Assembly (NCBI GenBank): GCA_003221615.1
Contig: QHSQ01000168.1
Coordinates: 1 to 40,185, forward strand
Source: Candidatus Rokuibacteriota bacterium
GTDB taxonomy: Bacteria > Methylomirabilota > Methylomirabilia > Rokubacteriales > CSP1-6
Direction of reading: 5' to 3'
DNA: 40,185 nt
The notes beneath the pieces are model-generated. The model was given only the letters and a program-made list of their open reading frames with translations, made no database searches and had not been told where the DNA came from. Both the position numbers and the translations under genes were made by a program. Shown here one piece after another: positions 1 to 8,271 of this stretch (the first letter of the stretch is position 1; each line of letters opens with the position of its first letter).

Positions 1-1773
1 GAACTTCTCGCGGTAGGCCGCCTCGAAGGCCCGAGCGAGCGCGCGGCGCACCGCGTCGGGGTCGCGCCCGTCGTAGGGGCCATCGGGCAGGTCGACGACG
101 AGGTCGAAGCCCTGGCCCAGAAAGCGACCATCGGCGAGCCGCTGGACGCGCGCGGTCTCGAGCTTCAGACCGGTGTCACTCATGACGGCGCGCGCCTCGT
201 CCTCGAGGGCGCGGAACGCCGTCTCGAGCGCGCCCAGGTCGCCGCGGTCGAGGCGCATCCCGACGGTGGCGACGCGGTCCACGCGCGCCGGCGCGACCAG
301 GAGGCCGAGCGCCGAGGCGACGCCGGCCGACGGTGGGCAGATCACCCGGCTGATGCCGAGCTTGCGCGCGACGTGGCAGGCGTGGACCGGCCCGGCGCCG
401 CCGGTGCAGAGCAGCGCGTAGTCGCGCGGATCGCGACCGCGCTCGGCGACGTGCACGCGGGCAGCGCTGGCCATGCTCTCGTCGACGATGTCGTGAATGC
501 CCCACGCGACCGCGCTCACCGGCAGGCGCACCGCTTCCGCGAGCCGGGTCAGCGATGCGCGCGCGGCCCCGAGGTCGATCGCGATCGTGCCGCCCGCGAA
601 GTACTCGGGGTTCAGATAGCCGAGGAGTAGGTCGGCATCGGTGACGGTCGGCTCGCTTCCTCCCAGGCCGTAGCAGGCCGGACCGGGCTGCGAGCCGGCG
701 CTGCGCGGCCCGACCTTGAGCAGCCCGATCTCGTCGATGTGCGCGATCGAGCCGCCGCCGGCGCCGATCTCGATCAACTCGATGGTCGAGATGCGGATCG
801 GCAGGCCGCTGCCCTCGATGAACCGTTTCTGGCGCGCGGCCTCGAAGCTGTACGCGGTGCGCGGCTCGCCGCCGTCGACGAGCGAGAGCTTGGCGGTCGT
901 GCCGCCCATGTCGAACGCGAGGAGATCGCCGCCGCTGTCCGCGCGGCCGAAGAAGGCCGCGGCGATCGCCCCGGCGGCGGGCCCCGACTCGAGCATCTGG
1001 ACGGGAGCGCGCTGCGCCTCGGCGACGTGCGTCAGGCCGCCGCTGGAGAGCATGAGCAGGAGGGGCGCCGGGATTCGCTGATCGGCGAGCTGTCGCGCCA
1101 TGCGCCCGAGATACTGATGGGCGAGCGGCTTGATGTAGGCGTTGGCGACGGTCGTCGACGCGCGCTCGAACTCGCGGATCTCGGGCGCCACCTCGTGCGA
1201 CGCGGTCGTGAAGATCTCGGGATGACGCTCGGCGATGAGGCGAACGGCCTCGGCCTCGTGGCTCGAGTTCGCGTAGGCGTGAAGGAACATCACCGCGAGC
1301 GAGCCCACGCCGCCGTTGGCCAGTCGCTCGACCGCCGCCACGAGCTGATCGCGATCGAGCGGCCGGCGGATGGTGCCATCGGCGTTGATACGCTCGCTCA
1401 CCTCGAGCCTCAGATTGCGAGGGACCAGCGGCTCGGGCTTGGCGATGTTGAGGTCGTAGAGCTCGAACTTTCTCTCGCGCCCGATCTCGAGCGTGTCGCC
1501 GAATCCGGCCGTCGTGATCAGCCCGGCGACGGCGCCCTTGCGCTCGATGAGGGCGTTGGTGAAGAGCGTCGTCGCGTGCACGACGCGCGTGAAGTGTCGC
1601 GGCTCGAGCGGCCCGTCAGCGAGAATCGCCGCGACGCCCGTGACCACGGCACGGACCGGGTCGTCGTGGGTCGTCAGCACCTTGCGGCTCCACTGGCGTC
1701 CGGTGTCGTGGTCGTACACCACGACGTCGGTGAAGGTGCCGCCGATGTCGATTCCGAGCGAGTAGCTGGGCAT
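1..1773 (-). CDS. hyuA: Hydantoinase A / 5-oxoprolinase family subunit (partial, C-terminus beyond left edge)
   Basis: ATP-dependent ring-opening amidohydrolases of this family act on hydantoins, 5-oxoproline or ketones, normally with a HyuB partner. About 591 residues are visible from the ATG at 1771-1773. The N-terminus carries the ASKHA phosphate-binding motif IDIGGTFTD (residues 8-16). A middle segment has DMGGTTAKLS and GPRSAGSQPGPACYG, and near the cut end there is YALLCTGGAGPVHA followed by ICPPSAGVASALGLL, all hallmark blocks of HyuA. The family is about 650-700 residues, so only the tail is missing. HyuB would be expected just left of the window. No Shine-Dalgarno is visible before the ATG, so translation may be leaderless or nearly so. 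The gene is divergent from the SDR gene at 1843. The substrate cannot be assigned from sequence. Confidence 0.93.
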   Translation of the reverse strand, partial: MPSYSLGIDIGGTFTDVVVYDHDTGRQWSRKVLTTHDDPVRAVVTGVAAILADGPLEPRHFTRVVHATTLFTNALIERKGAVAGLITTAGFGDTLEIGRERKFELYDLNIAKPEPLVPRNLRLEVSERINADGTIRRPLDRDQLVAAVERLANGGVGSLAVMFLHAYANSSHEAEAVRLIAERHPEIFTTASHEVAPEIREFERASTTVANAYIKPLAHQYLGRMARQLADQRIPAPLLLMLSSGGLTHVAEAQRAPVQMLESGPAAGAIAAAFFGRADSGGDLLAFDMGGTTAKLSLVDGGEPRTAYSFEAARQKRFIEGSGLPIRISTIELIEIGAGGGSIAHIDEIGLLKVGPRSAGSQPGPACYGLGGSEPTVTDADLLLGYLNPEYFAGGTIAIDLGAARASLTRLAEAVRLPVSAVAWGIHDIVDESMASAARVHVAERGRDPRDYALLCTGGAGPVHACHVARKLGISRVICPPSAGVASALGLLVAPARVDRVATVGMRLDRGDLGALETAFRALEDEARAVMSDTGLKLETARVQRLADGRFLGQGFDLVVDLPDGPYDGRDPDAVRRALARAFEAAYREKF

Positions 1774-1804
1774 GTCCAGTGTCTAGGGACCCTACCACGA
1801 GTCC

Positions 1805-1833
1805 TTGACCGCGTGCGGGCTTGGGCCTAGGGT
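1805..1833 (+). promoter_or_regulatory. Predicted sigma70-type promoter for the SDR operon
   Basis: TTGACC (1805-1810), a 17-nt spacer and TAGGGT (1828-1833) lie 9 nt before the ATG at 1843. The -35 matches consensus at five of six positions, the -10 at three of six. The same gap holds a short palindrome TAGGG-A-CCCTA (1784-1794) close to the divergent hyuA start, which might be an operator. Prediction by eye only. Confidence 0.35.
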
Positions 1834-1842
1834 GAGGGGCCG

Positions 1843-2670
1843 ATGAAGCTCAAGGACAGGGTCGCGCTGGTGACGGGCGGCGGCTCGGGACTCGGGCGAG
1901 CGATCTCCTTGCTCTTCGCCGAGGAAGGCGCCCACGTCGTCGTCAACGAGCTGCGGCTGGAAGCCGCCGAGCAGACCGTGGCGTCGATGAAGGGCCCGGC
2001 GGGCGGCCGCGCGATCCAGGCCGACGTCTCCGACAGCGCCCAGGTCAAGGCGATGTTCGCGACGATCGAGCGCGAGCTCGGCGCCCTCGACATCCTCGTC
2101 AACAACGCCGGGATCGCCTTCGGCCCGGGTGACGACCGCGCGGAGGTGAACCGCAAGTCCGAAGCGATCGTCATGGAGCTCCTGAGCGGGCAGGGTGCCC
2201 AGACCCACCTCGACATCACCCAGAACCTCTCCGACGAGTCGTGGCGCCGGATGCTCGCGGTTCATCTCGATGGGACGTTCTTCTGCACGCGCGAGGCGCT
2301 CCGGCTGATGAGCCGGGAGAACCGGGGCGCGATCGTGAATCTCTCGAGCGTCGCGGCCCTCACGGGGCTCGAGGTCGTACCGCACTACAGCGCGGCCAAG
2401 GGCGCCATCCTCGCGTTCACGCGCGCGGTGGCGCGCGACGTCGCCTCGCGGGGGATCCGGGTGAACGCGATCTGTCCGGGCTACATCGATACGCCAATGA
2501 CCGAGCGCATGTCGGCGCTGATCCGCGCGGCGGTGATCGCGCGCACGCCGCTGCGCCGCACCGGCGAGCCGCACGAGGTCGCGGCCACCGCGCTCTTCCT
2601 CGCGTCCGACGACAGCTCGTTCTTCACCGGGCAGTGGCTGTCGCCGAACGGCGGCCTCTTCATCGCCTGA
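1843..2670 (+). CDS. SDR family NAD(P)-dependent oxidoreductase
   Basis: A 275-residue classical short-chain dehydrogenase/reductase, expected to interconvert a hydroxyl and a carbonyl group in the cytoplasm. Visible are the cofactor motif TGGGSGLG (11-18), D61 before the adenine pocket, NNAG (87-90), catalytic serine in NLSS (168/169), YSAAK (Y182, K186) and the PG motif CPGYIDTP (211-218). The distance from NNAG to the catalytic serine is about 80 residues, some 25-30 longer than usual, because of an inserted charged segment around 96-128. GTGAGGGG lies just before the ATG. The next gene starts 1 nt after its stop, so it heads an operon with a hydrolase, a luciferase-like monooxygenase and an APH-fold protein. 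The substrate is unknown. Confidence 0.92.
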   Translation: MKLKDRVALVTGGGSGLGRAISLLFAEEGAHVVVNELRLEAAEQTVASMKGPAGGRAIQADVSDSAQVKAMFATIERELGALDILVNNAGIAFGPGDDRAEVNRKSEAIVMELLSGQGAQTHLDITQNLSDESWRRMLAVHLDGTFFCTREALRLMSRENRGAIVNLSSVAALTGLEVVPHYSAAKGAILAFTRAVARDVASRGIRVNAICPGYIDTPMTERMSALIRAAVIARTPLRRTGEPHEVAATALFLASDDSSFFTGQWLSPNGGLFIA

Positions 2671-2671
2671 G

Positions 2672-3460
2672 ATGCCGACGTCGCAGACGCTCTCGGTCCG
2701 CGGCACCCCGGTCCAGATGCTGCGGGACGGCTCGGGGCCGCCGCTCCTGTTCCTGCACGGCGCCGGCGGCGCCGGACGGTGGCTCGCGTTCCAGGAGCGG
2801 CTCGCCAAGGACTTCAGCGTGTACTTCCCGAGCCATCCCGGCCACGGCGGCTCCCCGGCCGCGGAGTGGATCGAGCACATCTCGGACCTGGCCTTTCACT
2901 ATCTCGACCTGCTCGACCGCCTCGGGCTCGAGCGCGCCCACCTGGTCGGCGCCTCGTTCGGCGGCTGGATCGCCGCCGAGGTCGCCACGATGGCGTCGCA
3001 CCGGCTCGAGTCGCTCGTGCTGATCGATCCGGTCGGCATCCGGGTCGACGGCTGGATCTATCCGTTCCTGTTCGGGATGGACATCCCCGAGATCGTGGCG
3101 ACGCTCTTCCAGAACCCGATGGCGGCGCTCGCGCTCGCGCCGCCCGATCAGTCGATCGACACGCTGGCGCTTCAGTACCGCCAGGGAACCGCGCTCGCGC
3201 GTGTGAGCTGGAATCCGTATCTCTACAATCCGCTCCTTCGGCGCCGGCTCGGCCGCATCGGCGCGCCGACCTTGTTGTGCTGGGGCGCGCACGACCGGCT
3301 GGCGCCGCTGGTCCCGTGCGGCGAGACATGGGCCAGGGAAATCCTGGGCTCGCGCCTGCGCGTGTTCGCCGATTGCGGCCACGTGCCCCATCTGGAGGAG
3401 CCGGACACGGTGGCGGAGGCGATCAGCGAGTTCTGTCGCCTCCGGGAGGCCGCGCGGTGA
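2672..3460 (+). CDS. Alpha/beta hydrolase
   Basis: A 262-residue alpha/beta-hydrolase-fold enzyme of the esterase / C-C hydrolase type. The oxyanion strand reads LFLHGAGG (27-33), the nucleophile elbow GASFGG places Ser at 95, the acid is D208 in WGAHDRLAP, and the base is H237 in CGHVPHLEE. There is no signal peptide, so it is probably cytoplasmic. The ATG begins 1 nt after the SDR stop, and the stop overlaps the next start (GTGA), which implies co-translation. With an SDR and a flavin monooxygenase beside it, a ring-cleavage or ester-hydrolysis step in an oxidative catabolic pathway is a reasonable guess, but the sequence does not identify the substrate. Confidence 0.92.
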   Translation: MPTSQTLSVRGTPVQMLRDGSGPPLLFLHGAGGAGRWLAFQERLAKDFSVYFPSHPGHGGSPAAEWIEHISDLAFHYLDLLDRLGLERAHLVGASFGGWIAAEVATMASHRLESLVLIDPVGIRVDGWIYPFLFGMDIPEIVATLFQNPMAALALAPPDQSIDTLALQYRQGTALARVSWNPYLYNPLLRRRLGRIGAPTLLCWGAHDRLAPLVPCGETWAREILGSRLRVFADCGHVPHLEEPDTVAEAISEFCRLREAAR

Positions 3461-4602
3461 AGTTCTACTACTTCCACCTGATGCCCTACATCATGGAGCA
3501 CGACGCGCCGTCGTCGTGGGTGACGCTCTCGAATCGCCACTACGATCCGGCCGTCGGCCACACGCTCTACAACCAGTATCTCGACCAGCTCGAGCAGGCC
3601 GAGCGCCTGGGCTGGGACGGGCTCTGCGTCAACGAGCATCACCAGAACTGCTACGGCACGATGCCGAGCCCCAACGTGATGGCGGCGATGCTGGTGCGCC
3701 GCACGACCAGAGCGAAGATCGCGATCCTCGGTAACGGGCTGCCGCTCCGCGAGAACCCGCTGCGCATCGCCGAGGAGATCGCGATGCTCGACGTCGCCTC
3801 CGGCGGCCGCGTCATCTCCGGGTTCGTGCGCGGCATCAGCGCGGAGTATTTCTCGACCGGGATCAACCCGACTCACTCTCGCGATCGCTTCTACGAGGCC
3901 GCCGAGCTGATCTTGAGATCGTGGACGGAAGAGGGGCCGTTTCCGTTCGACGGCCGGTTCTATCGCTATCCCTACGTGAACCCGTGGCCCCGGCCGATCC
4001 AGAAGCCGCATCCGCCGGTCTGGTGCCCGTCGCAGGGCTCGAGCGAGACGGTCGAGTGGGCGGCCAAGCGGCGCTTCCCGTACCTGATGGTCTTCACGCC
4101 GATCAAGCGGATCGCGCAGATCTACGGGGAGTACCGCGAGGCCTGCGAGAAGAACGGCTACAAGGCCAGCCCGTACCAGCTCACGGTGAACGTGCCGATC
4201 GTCGTCGCCGAGAACGACGCCAAGGCGCGCGAGCTCGCGAAGAAGCACGTCATGTGGGTGTTCAACGTGGGCCTGCGGATGCATCCGCCGTTCTGGCGAC
4301 CGCCCGGCTACATGACGGAAACCTCGCTCAGGCGCCTGCTGGCGAACCCGCCGAAGCTTCCCAGCGAGCTCGAGTTCGACGAGGCGGACCGCGAAGGCTA
4401 CCTGATCTACGGCAGCCCGGCCACCGTCCGCGACAAGCTGCGGGTCTTCTCGGACGAGCTCCGCGCCGGCATTCTCTGCTCGGGAATGACCGGTCCGAGC
4501 CACGAGCAGACGCTCGAGATGATGCAGCTCTTCGCCGAAGAGGTCATGCCGTACTTCCGCGAAGATGCGAACGTCGACGAAACGGCCGGCGTCGGCCGAT
4601 AG
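3457..4602 (+). CDS. LLM class flavin-dependent oxidoreductase (luciferase-like monooxygenase)
   Basis: A 381-residue bacterial-luciferase-like TIM-barrel protein, expected to use reduced FMN (or F420) to oxygenate a small substrate. The GTG start at 3457 overlaps the hydrolase stop (GTGA) and gives the typical N-terminus MKFYYFHLMPY. The family pattern is clear: CVNEHHQN around residue 48, the LGNGLPLRENPLRIAEEIAMLD block, SGGRVISGFVRG, and later KPHPPVWCPSQGS. It belongs to the larger PF00296 subgroup in which a C-terminal segment follows the barrel (YGSPATVRDKL). It is third in the operon that starts at 1843. The substrate and the need for a separate flavin reductase are unknown. No reductase gene is visible nearby. 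Confidence 0.92.
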   Translation: MKFYYFHLMPYIMEHDAPSSWVTLSNRHYDPAVGHTLYNQYLDQLEQAERLGWDGLCVNEHHQNCYGTMPSPNVMAAMLVRRTTRAKIAILGNGLPLRENPLRIAEEIAMLDVASGGRVISGFVRGISAEYFSTGINPTHSRDRFYEAAELILRSWTEEGPFPFDGRFYRYPYVNPWPRPIQKPHPPVWCPSQGSSETVEWAAKRRFPYLMVFTPIKRIAQIYGEYREACEKNGYKASPYQLTVNVPIVVAENDAKARELAKKHVMWVFNVGLRMHPPFWRPPGYMTETSLRRLLANPPKLPSELEFDEADREGYLIYGSPATVRDKLRVFSDELRAGILCSGMTGPSHEQTLEMMQLFAEEVMPYFREDANVDETAGVGR

Positions 4603-4616
4603 GGCGGCGGGCCCGG

Positions 4617-5651
4617 ATGGAGGAGCTCGACGCGCGGCTTCGCGAGCATCTTCAGAAGACGCTCGGTGAGCCGCGTCTGGAGCTCGCCGAGCGCCCGACG
4701 CGTCTGACGGGCGGCTTCGACACGCGGATCTTCGCCTTTCGACTGGCGGGAGCGCCGCCGGCCTTCGCCGGCCCGCTGATTCTCCGGCTGCTCGACGCCC
4801 ATCACGATCCCGCGCGGGCGCTGCACGAGCGGGCGACCCAGAACGCGCTCGCCGAGCTCGGCTACCCGGCGCCGCGCGTCCTGCTCGCGAGCGCCGACCC
4901 GACCCTTCTGGGCGGAGCTTTTCTGATCATGGAGCGACTGGCCGGCCAGCCGCTGCCGAAAGTCAGCCTCGGCGTCATGGCGAGTGTGGTCGCCGATTTC
5001 CAGGCGCGTCTTCACGATCTCGATCCCGTGGCGTTCCTGCGGGCGGTCACTCGCGAAGGCCTCGAGCCCAAGACCTTCACGTTCGACGCTCACCTCGCGC
5101 ATCTGGCCGATCGCGCCTCGCGTGGCCGGCTCGGCGGGCTTGCGCCCGGGGTCGAATGGCTCGTCCGACACCGTCCGCCGCGCCCTGAGCCGCGCGCCAT
5201 CTGCCACGGCGATTTTCACCCCTACAACATCTTGATGGCGGCCGGCCGAGTCACGGGGGTGCTCGACTGGCCTCACGCGATCGTGGCCGATCCGGCATTC
5301 GACGTGGCGACGACTCTGGTGATCCTCAAGCTCGTGCCGATGGAGGTCTTCGGTCTCGCGGCGCCGCTTCGATGGCTGGCTAACGCGGCGCGTCCACTCC
5401 TGGTCGGCGGGTATCTGAGACGCTACCGTCGCCGCCGCCCGCTCGGTCGGGGCAAGCTCGCGTACTACGAGGCCGCCGCGTGCATGAAGGTACTCGTTCG
5501 CGCGGGCGAGCTGCACGGCGCGTCCACCGGCGAGACAACCGCGGCGAGCGTCCTGTTCGAGTCGGCGTACACCGAGCGCGTCCTGCGGCACTTCCGCGCG
5601 ATCACCGGGATCAGGCCGAGTCTGCCGCCCGCGACCCCGCCGGTCGCCTGA
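4617..5651 (+). CDS. Phosphotransferase family protein (APH/choline kinase fold)
   Basis: A 344-residue protein of the aminoglycoside phosphotransferase (PF01636) fold. The Brenner-type catalytic motif CHGDFHPYNIL supplies D199 and N204, and the metal-binding motif GVLDWPHA supplies D217. The N-lobe has LTGGFDTRIFAF and LILRLL where ATP would bind. Members are small-molecule kinases; genomic relatives are often annotated as resistance proteins, but here the position at the end of a catabolic operon suggests phosphorylation of a pathway metabolite. The ATG at 4617 lies 14 nt after the monooxygenase stop. The C-terminal tail is basic (YLRRYRRRRPLGRGK) and then helical. It converges with the oxidoreductase gene at 5669. 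Confidence 0.85.
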   Translation: MEELDARLREHLQKTLGEPRLELAERPTRLTGGFDTRIFAFRLAGAPPAFAGPLILRLLDAHHDPARALHERATQNALAELGYPAPRVLLASADPTLLGGAFLIMERLAGQPLPKVSLGVMASVVADFQARLHDLDPVAFLRAVTREGLEPKTFTFDAHLAHLADRASRGRLGGLAPGVEWLVRHRPPRPEPRAICHGDFHPYNILMAAGRVTGVLDWPHAIVADPAFDVATTLVILKLVPMEVFGLAAPLRWLANAARPLLVGGYLRRYRRRRPLGRGKLAYYEAAACMKVLVRAGELHGASTGETTAASVLFESAYTERVLRHFRAITGIRPSLPPATPPVA

Positions 5652-5668
5652 GCCGCGGGCGCGCGCGC

Positions 5669-6577
5669 TTAGTCAGCGAGCTGCGGGCGAATCTTCTCGG
5701 CGACGAGATCGATCGTTTCGAGGATCGCCGGAAACGTCGAGTACGAGACCTCGAGCGCGACGTGACCGCAGCCGAGCGCCTCGAAGCCGGAGAGCTCGTC
5801 GGCGATCTGCTTCGCCGAGCCCTTGAGCGTGTGGCGGCCGCGAAGGAGGCCCATGTCCACCGCCGCCCGGTGCACGCCGTCGATCAGGATCGGAATGCGG
5901 AGCGAGAGAAACGGCGCACCCTCTCGGCCGGCTTCCTTCCAGAAGCGCCGGACGCTCTCGGCGCCCTGGCGGAAGGCGTCGTGGTCCATCGAGCTCGCGT
6001 GCCAGCCGTCGCCGAGCCGCGCGACTCGACGATAGGCGCCATCGCTGGCCCCGCCGATGTAGAGCGGCGGGCGCGGCTTCTGCAGCGGCATCGGCGAGGC
6101 GACGACGTCGTGCACGCGGTGCCGCTTGGTGTGGATCTTCGGATGCGCCTGCGTCCACAGGGTGCGCATCAGCTCGAGCGCTTCATCGCTCCGGCTCGCG
6201 CGCTCCTTGAAGCGCAGGCCGAGCGTCTCGAACTCGCCCTCGAGCCATCCGATGGCGGCGCCGACGATCAAGCGGCCGCCGGACAGGACGTCGACGCTCG
6301 CCAGGAGCTTCGCCACCGGGATCGGCGAGCGATAGGGCAGGATCACCACGCTCGTGCCGAGCGCGACTCGGGTCGTCACGCCGGCGAGCCACGGCAGGAC
6401 CGCCAGCGGATCCAGCATGTCCTCCCGGTAGATGACGTTGGCCTGCTCGGGCACGATGACGTGATCCGTGACCCACACCGAGTCCAGGCCGCGCTCCTCG
6501 GCGCGGCGCGCGACCTCGAGCAGCCGTCCGACTTCGATCGGACGGCCGTAGTGTGGCAGGCAGATACCGAGCTTCAT
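5669..6577 (-). CDS. LLM class F420-type oxidoreductase
   Basis: A 302-residue luciferase-like protein of the smaller, F420-dependent type. The start reads MKLGICLPHYGRP; then come DSVWVTDHVIVP (about 32-43), ALGTSVVILPYRSP (72-85), LSGGRLIVGAAIGW (98-111), and PPLYIGGASDGAYRR, all typical of the F420-dependent TIGR03619-like group. It would carry out hydride transfer on an unknown substrate in the cytoplasm. It stands alone, converging with the operon ending at 5651 and divergent from the ABC transporter starting at 6669, with 91 bp between the starts. It is clearly different from the longer monooxygenase at 3457. No F420 biosynthesis gene is seen in the window, so cofactor choice is inferred from family only. 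Confidence 0.9.
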   Translation of the reverse strand: MKLGICLPHYGRPIEVGRLLEVARRAEERGLDSVWVTDHVIVPEQANVIYREDMLDPLAVLPWLAGVTTRVALGTSVVILPYRSPIPVAKLLASVDVLSGGRLIVGAAIGWLEGEFETLGLRFKERASRSDEALELMRTLWTQAHPKIHTKRHRVHDVVASPMPLQKPRPPLYIGGASDGAYRRVARLGDGWHASSMDHDAFRQGAESVRRFWKEAGREGAPFLSLRIPILIDGVHRAAVDMGLLRGRHTLKGSAKQIADELSGFEALGCGHVALEVSYSTFPAILETIDLVAEKIRPQLAD

Positions 6578-6598
6578 GTCAGTCCTCCGAGCGAGACG

Positions 6599-6626
6599 CT
6601 GATGGCGGTGGCCGGCAGGTTATACT
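6599..6626 (+). promoter_or_regulatory. Candidate promoter upstream of Dpp-type operon 1
   Basis: TATACT (6621-6626) is a five-of-six match to a -10 box, with CTGATG (6599-6604, three of six) 16 nt upstream. It lies about 40 nt before the ATG at 6669, in the gap between divergent genes. Only the -10 is convincing. Confidence 0.3.
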
Positions 6627-6668
6627 CGTTCGCGCCTCACGGCAACTCTCGACCCTCGGAGGAACGCG

Positions 6669-8243
6669 ATGGCTACGACGAATCCGCGCGCCGCGCTCCA
6701 CGTGTCGCGCCGAAATTTTCTGCTGATGTGCGCGGCCGCCTCGGGCGCGCCGCTCGTCTCCCTCGATGCGCGATCGGCGCTCGCCGCCGACACGCCCAGG
6801 CGGGGCGGCACCCTGCGGGTCGGCTTCTACATCGAGGCGGCTACGATGGACCCGCACCTCTCCGGCAGCAAGATCGACCGGCAGGTCTATCACAACATCT
6901 ACGAGCCGCTCGTCACTCTCGACGCCAAGCTCGGCGTCAAGCCCGGGCTGGCCGAGTCCTGGCAGCAGCCGGATTCCAAGACGGTGGTCTTCAAGCTGCG
7001 CCGGGGCGTCAAGTTCCACGACGGGACCGACTTCAACGCCGAGGCCGCGCGCTTCAACTTCAATCGCATGAAGACCGAGCCGAAATCGGTCCGCAAAGGC
7101 GAGGTCGCCAGCATCGACTCGGTCGACGTGGTCGACGCCCACACGATCAAGATCAACTTGAAGCGGCCGGACGCGGCGCTGCTGGCCACCTTGACCGATC
7201 GCGCGGGCATGATGGTCTCGCCCAAGGTCGCCCAGGAGCGCGGCGCTGAGCTCGAGCGCAACGCGAAGGGCGCCGGCACCGGCCCGTTCGAGTTCGTCGA
7301 GTGGGTGAAGGACTCGCATCTCGTGATCAAGCGCAACGAGAGCTACTGGAACAAGCAGGGCGGGCCCTATCTGGATCGGGTGCGCTACCGCCCGATCCCG
7401 GACGACACCGTCAAGCTACAGAGTCTCCAGACCGGCGAGATCGACGTGATGGACTACGTGCAGCCGCGCGACGTCGCGGCCGTCAGAGCCGATCGCAACG
7501 TGGTCGTGGTCGACGTACCCTCGCTGGCGGACTTCGCGTACCAGCTGAATCATGCGCGGCCGCCGTTCGCGACCAAGGCCCTGCGCCAGGCCGTCGCCTC
7601 CTCGCTCGATCTCGAGCAGATCGTCAAGGGCGTGTGGCTGAACGTGGGCGTGCCGGCCAACGGCCCGATTCCGCCGACGAGCTGGGCCTACGACCGGGGC
7701 ATCGCGCCGATCAAGCGCGACCTGGCCAAGGTGAAGGCGAAGCTGGCCGAGGGCGGCCAGCCGAACGGCTTCACGTTCACGATGACGACCAACAACATCC
7801 CGATCAACGTTCAGGAGGCCGAGGTCATCCAGGCCCAGCTGCGCGAGGCCTCCATCACGATGAAGATCAAGCTGGTCGACTCGGCCACCCTGATCTCGGA
7901 CGGCAACAACAAGAACTTCGAGATGATCAGCTATCAATGGAGCGGCCGTCCCGATCCCGACGGCAACACCTACCAGTTCTACAAGACCACGCAGGGCACC
8001 TCGCTGAACTGGTCCGGCATCTCGAACCCACAGATCGACGCGCTCCTCGACAAGAGCCGCGAGGTCTCGAGCCAGGCCGAGCGCAAGCGGCTCTTCAGCG
8101 ACCTGACGAAGATCCTGCAAGACGAGCTGCCGATGGTGTTCATCGTCCACCCGATCGAGCCCAAAGCCTTCAGCCCCAAGGTGCAGGGCTACGAGCCGAT
8201 CCCCGACGGGATGATGCGGTTCAAGGACGTGTGGCTGGCCTGA
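6669..8243 (+). CDS. Peptide-type ABC transporter substrate-binding protein, Tat-exported
   Basis: A 524-residue periplasmic binding protein of the DppA/OppA family (SBP_bac_5). The N-terminus has a twin-arginine motif SRRNFL (13-18), a hydrophobic stretch and a likely cleavage site after SALA near residue 40. The family signature follows: RGGTLRVGF, YEPLVTLD, PGLAESWQ, VKFHDGTDFNAEAARFNFNR. Members bind peptides, nickel, sugars or other organics and pass them to two membrane subunits. A GGAGGA Shine-Dalgarno sits about 5 nt before the ATG. It is followed after 28 nt by dppB- and dppC-like genes, but no ATPase gene is present. The ligand is unknown. Confidence 0.95.
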   Translation: MATTNPRAALHVSRRNFLLMCAAASGAPLVSLDARSALAADTPRRGGTLRVGFYIEAATMDPHLSGSKIDRQVYHNIYEPLVTLDAKLGVKPGLAESWQQPDSKTVVFKLRRGVKFHDGTDFNAEAARFNFNRMKTEPKSVRKGEVASIDSVDVVDAHTIKINLKRPDAALLATLTDRAGMMVSPKVAQERGAELERNAKGAGTGPFEFVEWVKDSHLVIKRNESYWNKQGGPYLDRVRYRPIPDDTVKLQSLQTGEIDVMDYVQPRDVAAVRADRNVVVVDVPSLADFAYQLNHARPPFATKALRQAVASSLDLEQIVKGVWLNVGVPANGPIPPTSWAYDRGIAPIKRDLAKVKAKLAEGGQPNGFTFTMTTNNIPINVQEAEVIQAQLREASITMKIKLVDSATLISDGNNKNFEMISYQWSGRPDPDGNTYQFYKTTQGTSLNWSGISNPQIDALLDKSREVSSQAERKRLFSDLTKILQDELPMVFIVHPIEPKAFSPKVQGYEPIPDGMMRFKDVWLA

Positions 8244-8271
8244 GGTCGCTTCGACCGACGGCGCGCGCCTG

